Below are positions 20,040 through 25,227 of a DNA stretch of 25,227 nucleotides, piece after piece (the first letter of the stretch is position 1; each line of letters begins with the position of its first letter). A program made the translations under genes and the position numbers. The DNA comes from Pilaira anomala (Eukaryota; Mucoromycota; Mucoromycetes; Mucorales; Mucoraceae), in NCBI GenBank assembly GCA_025716855.1, contig JAIXMQ010000155.1:1-25227 (forward strand). Reading direction: 5' to 3'. The notes below the pieces were generated by a model. The model was not told where the DNA came from, searched no databases, and worked only from the letters and a program-made list of their open reading frames with translations.

Positions 20040-21175
20040 AATTACCAAATTAGAAAAAGAAATTAATAGCTTGAACGAAAAGTTTGACCATCAAAACGTT
20101 TTATTCAAGGACTTGATTAGATTATTGGCACCCTCTTTTTCATCCGCTGATAATAATATCAATAATGAGCTTGTTGAAGCAAGCACTCAAGGTATTAAAT
20201 ACAAATTTTTTTAATGTTTTTTCTTTTATCTTATAAAAAGCAAGAGAAAATGGTACTGCCAACCCTTTGAACCCTGACTTGTTAGGCAAACGTGACATTC
20301 CTAAAGTACTTGAGGAAGTAACAAAAGCCTTTGATAGTACTTACCCAAACTCATATCCTGGCCCTCTTTTGCGTTTACTTGGCCTTATCAATCATTTTAA
20401 CAAGGAAAGAGACGTTACTGGTCTTCGAATTGATGACGAAAGAAATAAACAAGAATACAGAATTCTCAAGACAGTAGCTAGAAAAATCCATGATGATATG
20501 GTAGATGAAATTTACAAAGAACTGAAGAGTAAAAACAAGTCAGTGGTTTTACCTGTTTGGTCCCAAGTTTCCTCTGAAATAACCTCAAGATACGCTATAA
20601 GCTTGAAAAAGCTGCGGCTCAACACGGGTTTCCTCTTTCAAGATGCCAAGATTCTTGGGCAGCTCGTCTTCTTTTATCTGAGACACATAAGCATAGAAGT
20701 AACCGATCTAGGAATGAAGCTGCTGTCAACAATAAAGATACTGGGTCAAGTGGCTCTTCTGCTTTCACGTAAGTAAAATATATTACTTCTTTTTTTTTCT
20801 CAGGCATTAAACGTTACCTTTTTTTTTTATAGTGACATGCAAGTCAATGCTGAAGCTTTGAGAGAAGAAAGACCATCTTCTGACTTTGTCAACTTGAATT
20901 GCGGCGATGACTTTTATGACATGTATGACTATGACCGAGAATTCAGTACTCTCTCTTTATTCCCTCTTCCTTTATCTCCTTCTTTTGTTCCTCGCTCTCC
21001 TTCTCCTCCACCTCGCTCTCCTTCTCCTCCACCTCGTAGTCGTGTCATACAAAAAAAAAGAGTTATTGCCAGAGATGATGACAGTAGTAATGAAGTAGAA
21101 GACATGGTCAAACCTTTACCTGCCAAGAAAAAACGTGCAACCCGAACACGTCAGAGTAAAAGACAAAAAAAATAG
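20040..21175 (+). pseudogene. Second CACTA gene: coiled-coil / CxxSW protein, frameshifted (possible TnpA analogue)
   Basis: Exons 20040-20191, 20241-20768 and 20833-21175, joined in frame by GT-AG introns; the first exon starts after an acceptor (TTTTCAG), so an upstream start exon is missing from this model. The first exon encodes a coiled coil (ITKLEKEINSLNEKFD...). The middle exon encodes a helical domain ending in VWSQVSSEI...FPLSRCQDSWAARLLLSE. The last is an acidic/Pro-Ser-rich segment with repeated PRSPSPP and a Lys/Arg-rich end resembling a nuclear localisation signal. A one-base deletion near 20594-20596 shifts the frame; the CxxSW part is read only in the shifted frame, which then joins perfectly to the last exon. 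The role is inferred by analogy: CACTA elements carry a second DNA-binding protein acting on subterminal repeats. Confidence 0.7.
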
Positions 21176-22757
21176 TCACTTTTAAATAAAAAATTTTTAG
21201 ACTTGAATTGTCGTCTTTTTTCTTTTTTTTTTTTTTTTTTTGTACGCAATCACCTTTCAATTAATGACTTTACTGAAATCTTACTACCGAGGAACTCGTA
21301 AACAACCACCAATGTAATATTTTTTTCTGGAAAGACAATTGCTCATCTAATTAAGTCATCTTTTTTTTTTCTAGCACTTGACAAGATCTTTTTTTTTTTT
21401 TGTTAGATCTTGACAGACTCTTCAAAATAAGGGTCTTTTATAATGGAGTTGACTTACGTATAACCACCCCCGGTATATAATGGTAACAATTTTAGTTACT
21501 TATTGGTTACTTGTCTTATTGGTCTATTGTTACCTGGTTTCATTCTAATTCGAAATCTACTTTAGCTGACTCATCAACTGGGAACTCCAGAATCACCTCT
21601 AAAGAATTAAACACTGTACTGCGTCACTTTTTGGATTCAAAGTGTCTGCTGACATAGCTTTTTCTTTTTTGTGGAAATGTATGCTTACCTATTGTTCAAT
21701 AGCCTTGTGTCGAGGTTAACTTGTAAGTTTTTTTTTTTTTTTTTTTGGGTTCTTTTTCTTCAGTTTATGTAAGAATTAATGAATTTATTCAACCTCTATT
21801 GTGTAGTCTGTCAGAATCGGATCGATATTCTTTCTTTAAAGACCTTCTTTTAGAATAGCTTAACCGGAAAACCCTTTTTTTTTTTTGGTGTGTTTGGGTA
21901 TTATACATATTCTATTTTATCCATTCTTTTACTTAGATGCTTTTCCTTAGAACACTGCTTATCAAGGGTTTCTTTTTTTTTCAAGGTGTAAATATGGTCA
22001 TCGAGTTTTTGACTCTTGTTTTTACTTCTTGGACACTTTAGTACAGGATTGAATACCAGGTTTTCCTCTTATATGTCTACTTTGGTGTCATGTTTTTTTT
22101 TAGGGTCCATTTGATGAATGTCTATTTTTTTTTTGGAGTCTTTTTGGTGAATGTGTATGTATATTTTAGGTTGTTCTCTTAATCGGATATACTGGCCAAT
22201 TCTGGATTGAAGTAAGTGTCACATGCATGGAAATTGATTCACTGCTTTACATAACTGACTTTTTTTTAGGTTGTCCTTTTTTGTTTTTTTCTTTCGGTTT
22301 CCCTCCTACATGTATCTGTATTTTGTTATTACACTTACATTGGTCATTTCTGAATTGAAGTAAGTGTCACTTGAATTGATATTATTACGCAGGCTTACAT
22401 TACTGACTTTTTTTTTTAAATTCATCTTGACCTTCCAATCAATCAGTTTTTGATTCTACATTTTGCCCAAGTAATCTAGTAAGCTGTCTTGAAGAAACAC
22501 ATGTGTTGGAAATAAGCGAGTAGGTATTTTTATAAAGTTGAAGTTTTGGTAAATCTGGTAGAGAGTATGAATGATATTTGAGTATTTGGCCTATATATTT
22601 ATAAGAAAATTGATGTATACATGCTATTGACGAGGTATGAATAAACATAATGTATATATATATATATAAATTGCTCATGACCCAAAGTATCTATGACATA
22701 AACGATATTGTATAATTAAATAAAAGTAAAATTCAAATAATAAATTAATTTTTATAC

Positions 22758-22826
<69 letters not shown>

Positions 22827-22866
22827 GCTGTTTTATGAACAACTGAGGTAACAAAAAGAACAAGAC
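21176..22866. other. Non-coding, repeat-rich right interior of CACTA
   Basis: No credible gene; the minus frames at 22439-22678 and 22675-23211 are low-complexity or cross the element end. It has many short T runs, plus a diverged direct repeat: TTGAAGTAAGTGTCAC...TTACATAACTGACTTTTTTTT at about 22207-22267 and again at about 22356-22417 (spacing about 150 bp). A (A)~38 run followed by (TA)n lies at 22760-22822. Confidence 0.6.
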
Positions 22867-23100
22867 ACTTGTTGGTTTAACGTAAATATTTGTTAACAAA
22901 ACGAACAAAGAACTTGTTGGTTTAACGTCAATACTTGTTAACAAAAAGAACAAAAGACTTGTTTGCTTTACGAACGGACTTGTCGCATTTCCAACAATAA
23001 ACTTGTTAACTTTTCCAACAAATTGTTGGTCCAAAAATTGAGCAGTGCTATTTCTCAAACAAGTATTTATATGTAAAATTTGTTCGTTTTGCCAACAAGT
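22867..23100. repeat. CACTA subterminal repeat array, right
   Basis: ACTTGTTGG at 22867 and 22912, near-matches at 22933, 22957, 22978 and 23001, and AACAAGT at 23058 and 23094, mirroring the left array. Confidence 0.8.
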
Positions 23101-23121
23101 TTTGTCGAATAGTATCCAAGG

Positions 23122-23135
23122 AATCCGCCATAGTG
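23122..23135 (-). repeat. CACTA terminal inverted repeat, right
   Basis: AATCCGCCATAGTG, mirror of 14627-14640. Confidence 0.95.
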
Positions 23136-23211
23136 AAGAAACAACCAGTCTCGCCGTTTCCACGAGTAATCTCTTTTGGGAGGCTGAGAGTGATCCTGAG
23201 CTGAGGCTCAT
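23136..23211 (-). pseudogene. Interrupted gene, 5' end of exon 1
   Basis: From an ATG at 23211 the frame reads MSLSSGSLSASQKRLLVE... for 25 codons plus one base, then meets the CACTA terminus. With the CACTA and 2 bp disregarded it continues in phase into 14624-14603 and 9322-9042. A Ser-rich start followed by a basic/hydrophobic helix is visible. The true start could lie further upstream, as the frame is open for some codons before this ATG. No function is assigned. Confidence 0.6.
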
Positions 23212-24660
23212 AATGATGAAAACAGTTTTAAATAGATAATAATAAAAAAAAATGGTTTTGTAATTGTGTTTTTTTAAAAAATATTTTTTAAGGAACTTTT
23301 GCTAGGTTTCAAGGACCTGAATAGGTTCTTAAAACTTAAAAAAAATTCTCAAAGAATTTATTGGATGGATTCTATATTTTCCGATCCAGTTTTTAAGTTT
23401 CAAGTTTTAAGATGCGGATTGAAACCCCCTAATATATTAACTGCTATATTTATTCTATGAAGAAAAAACTATCACATTAATATCACTAATAAATAAATAA
23501 AAAAGATTCAAAATAACCAACTTTTTTCAACCATATCAAACCCTTTTGTTTAACTTCTGTTATTTACAGACCAAGTATGATGCAATAATATCTCCTTCAG
23601 TCCATATAATACAATCCAAGTCCATCATAAAGTGTTTCAAACATATATTTTTTTTGAAATTGAAAAAAACAAGCACCCCACAAATCAATATCTAAATCAA
23701 TTTAAATAAACTCTACCTGGTAATCATCAATACACAGATCCATTTTACCTCCGCTCTTACATATCACATCTTGCTTATTATAACAAATATAGTTGGCAGG
23801 ACACTTATTGATTTATTCTATATATTCCAGACTGATGAAAGAAATCTTCGTTTCTGATTATCTTATTTGTCGAATTTATAAAAAATTATCAATTACCATA
23901 AACGTCGATTTTTAGCAAAAAAAAAAAAAAAAAAAAAAAAAACTTTCATAGGGGAAAAATAAAAGAAATCCTGTTATAAGCTTGTAAGTTTAAATACCCT
24001 TGGAGAACTTTATTTACTGGGCTATGAATAAATGACTATAAAGTCCAGTCATTAGCAAAAAATTACAAACAAGATCTAATGTTAAAAAAAATATGAGCTA
24101 ATTCCATGAAAGGGCTACTCACTTCTTTAGTTACAGGTTACCGAAATACTTCGACGAGCTTAAAGTTGAAGTCTAAAGTGGCTTGTTGCTTAAAGAACCG
24201 TTGATTTCATAGATTTATTTTTTGAGAAAAAAAGATAAAATGAAGATTTTTTTTTTTGAATCTAGTTGATGGAGGCTGAGTAAAATATGGCTTGTCAGTA
24301 AAATATAAATAAACCTAAAAACTGAAATAAATAGAATGCAAATAATCAAAACCAAATTAACAAAACTAAATAAGCAAAACCAAAAAAAAAGTGCTGTTTC
24401 TTGTTTTAAAGTACTCTCTATGAAAAAGTATTTTATTTTAATCGTTAGATTGTAATAAGTATAATATTATTAAAAGGCAACAAATCCATAGTAGCTACAG
24501 ATTAAGATAAATTTATGATTTCAAAATTAAATTAAAAAAATAAAAAATGCTTTTTGTTTTTGACTTATTAGGCGCTTTCATAGATTTATCAGTTAATCCA
24601 TCGGTTTAAAATAATGTTCATTTTATTTTAGGAAGAAATATTTATTATTAAAAAAAAATG
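23212..24660. other. AT-rich spacer, no gene seen
   Basis: Upstream flank of the interrupted gene. No credible frame on either strand; a (A)~26 run lies at about 23917-23941. Confidence 0.5.
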
Positions 24661-24661
24661 A

Positions 24662-24687
24662 TTTACTCGCCTAATTTGGCGAGTAAA
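24662..24687. repeat. Short perfect hairpin
   Basis: TTTACTCGCC, a six-base loop TAATTT, then GGCGAGTAAA: a 10-bp perfect stem in AT-rich DNA. It could act as a structure in RNA or be the fused end-remnant of a small element; nothing decides between these. Confidence 0.7.
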
Positions 24688-24787
24688 CACTTTTTATATT
24701 TGTCGAATTTACCCCTTCGTGGTACAGGATTACTAAACATGGTAATTTTCTACAGCCTGAACTCCCACCAAACTTATTAAGTGTTTA

Positions 24788-25005
24788 ATATTTTTTTTCA
24801 AATGTTTTATATATGTTTTTCATGTAATTATATGTATGTAGACATAATAACAATTGTTTATACTCTCATTTTCAAACAATTACATAGAAATTCAATTAAA
24901 TAAAAATACTTTTTTTGAACCATCCATAATTCTTCAATGAAACCTATGTTATATCCTTTTTTTTTTAAAAAATATACAGTGCATCTATTTTTAAATCATA
25001 TATTT
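24788..25005 (-). repeat. Dispersed repeat, copy B (more complete)
   Basis: Positions 24788-24960 match the reverse complement of 1225-1411 at about 96%. Positions 24976-25002 match the reverse complement of about 308-333 (24 of 26 bases). In this copy the two parts are only about 20 bp apart, joined by an A/T tract. Confidence 0.85.
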
Positions 25006-25227
25006 TAAGCCCTAAGAAAAAAATTTAAAAAAATGGGAATTCACTACCAAAAAAATAAAATCAATCCACCGGAATAATCATACTTCAATTAAATAAAGCA
25101 TTTAAAAGAGATCTATGAATAGAAAAGTTTATTTTTGCTAAAAAAAATTTTCAGAATTTTCTCACGAAATATCAACTTAATAGCAGGGCAAGCCCCCCAA
25201 TGTCCAGTCAATTTCGGATTACGAAAT
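25006..25227. other. Window end, no gene seen
   Basis: AT-rich, ending in a more GC-rich stretch (from about 25180, GCAGGGCAAGCCCCCCAATG) that looks different from its surroundings and may be the edge of another feature cut by the window. Confidence 0.4.

Larger units (their letters stand above)
14627..23135. mobile_element. CACTA (EnSpm-type) DNA transposon with two genes
   Basis: 8509 bp bounded by CACTATGGCGGATT (14627-14640) and its exact mirror (23122-23135). The flanks share AA on each side, a possible 2-bp duplication. The ~230-270 bp inside each end is crowded with ACTTGTTGG / AACAAGT motifs in both orientations, matching the subterminal-repeat design of CACTA elements. Inside are a TNP2-type transposase gene (minus) and a second, divergent gene (plus). 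Both coding regions carry disabling changes, so this copy is probably non-autonomous now. Confidence 0.93.

Noticed and set aside
22439..22678. 79-residue minus-strand frame inside the CACTA right side
   Set aside because: No recognisable domain, runs into a TA repeat, and no splice or context support.
22675..23211. 178-residue minus-strand frame starting at the interrupted gene's ATG
   Set aside because: It is chimeric: 25 codons of the interrupted gene, then CACTA terminal and subterminal DNA and a poly-Phe stretch from the A/TA runs.

Overview
The window is AT-rich eukaryotic DNA. It has short GT-AG introns of about 50-80 nt, long poly-A/T tracts, and no prokaryotic signals. The mix of transposable elements points to a filamentous fungus, most likely early-diverging (Mucoromycota-type): Ty3/Gypsy with very short LTRs, PIF/Harbinger with a Myb-like partner, a Tc1/mariner element, and a TNP2-type CACTA element. 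That placement is an inference from element style, not from a marker gene.

The central result is a nest of transposons in one interrupted minus-strand gene. Its pieces lie at 23211-23136, 14626-14601, 9327-9042 and, after an intron, 4784-4416. Four elements separate them. (1) A CACTA element, 14627-23135, with 14-bp CACTATGGCGGATT termini, lies in exon 1. (2) A Ty3/Gypsy retrotransposon, 9328-14600, with two identical 100-bp LTRs and a perfect CAAGG target duplication, lies in exon 1 only 26 bp from the CACTA end. (3) A Tc1/mariner element, 4793-8982, with TA duplication, lies in the intron. (4) A PIF/Harbinger element, 5306-8146, with 27-bp perfect terminal inverted repeats and AGT duplication, is nested inside the Tc1 transposase gene. 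When each element and one duplication copy are disregarded, the reading frames of both the interrupted gene and the Tc1 transposase continue in phase. This independently supports all four boundaries. The interrupted gene keeps one in-frame TAA.

Only the Harbinger looks structurally intact: a two-exon DDE transposase and a four-exon Myb-like partner, transcribed divergently, both open. The Gypsy gag-pol carries two frameshifts and a nonsense codon. The CACTA transposase has two nonsense codons and an unresolved gap. The second CACTA gene has a one-base frameshift.

The second CACTA gene and the interrupted gene share a W-S...P-L-x-x-C-x-(D/E)-S-W-x-x-R motif. The interrupted gene may therefore itself belong to a transposon-associated family rather than being an ordinary host gene.

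The flanks (1-4415 and 23212-25227) are gene-poor. They hold a possible terminal exon at the very start, a large near-perfect inverted repeat (333-835 with 1928-2433) with TA-flanked AGTGAT ends, a ~180-bp repeat shared in inverted orientation between 1225-1411 and 24788-24960, and a 31-bp minisatellite with TGCC...GGCA units near 3200-3415. No rRNA, tRNA or CRISPR was seen.
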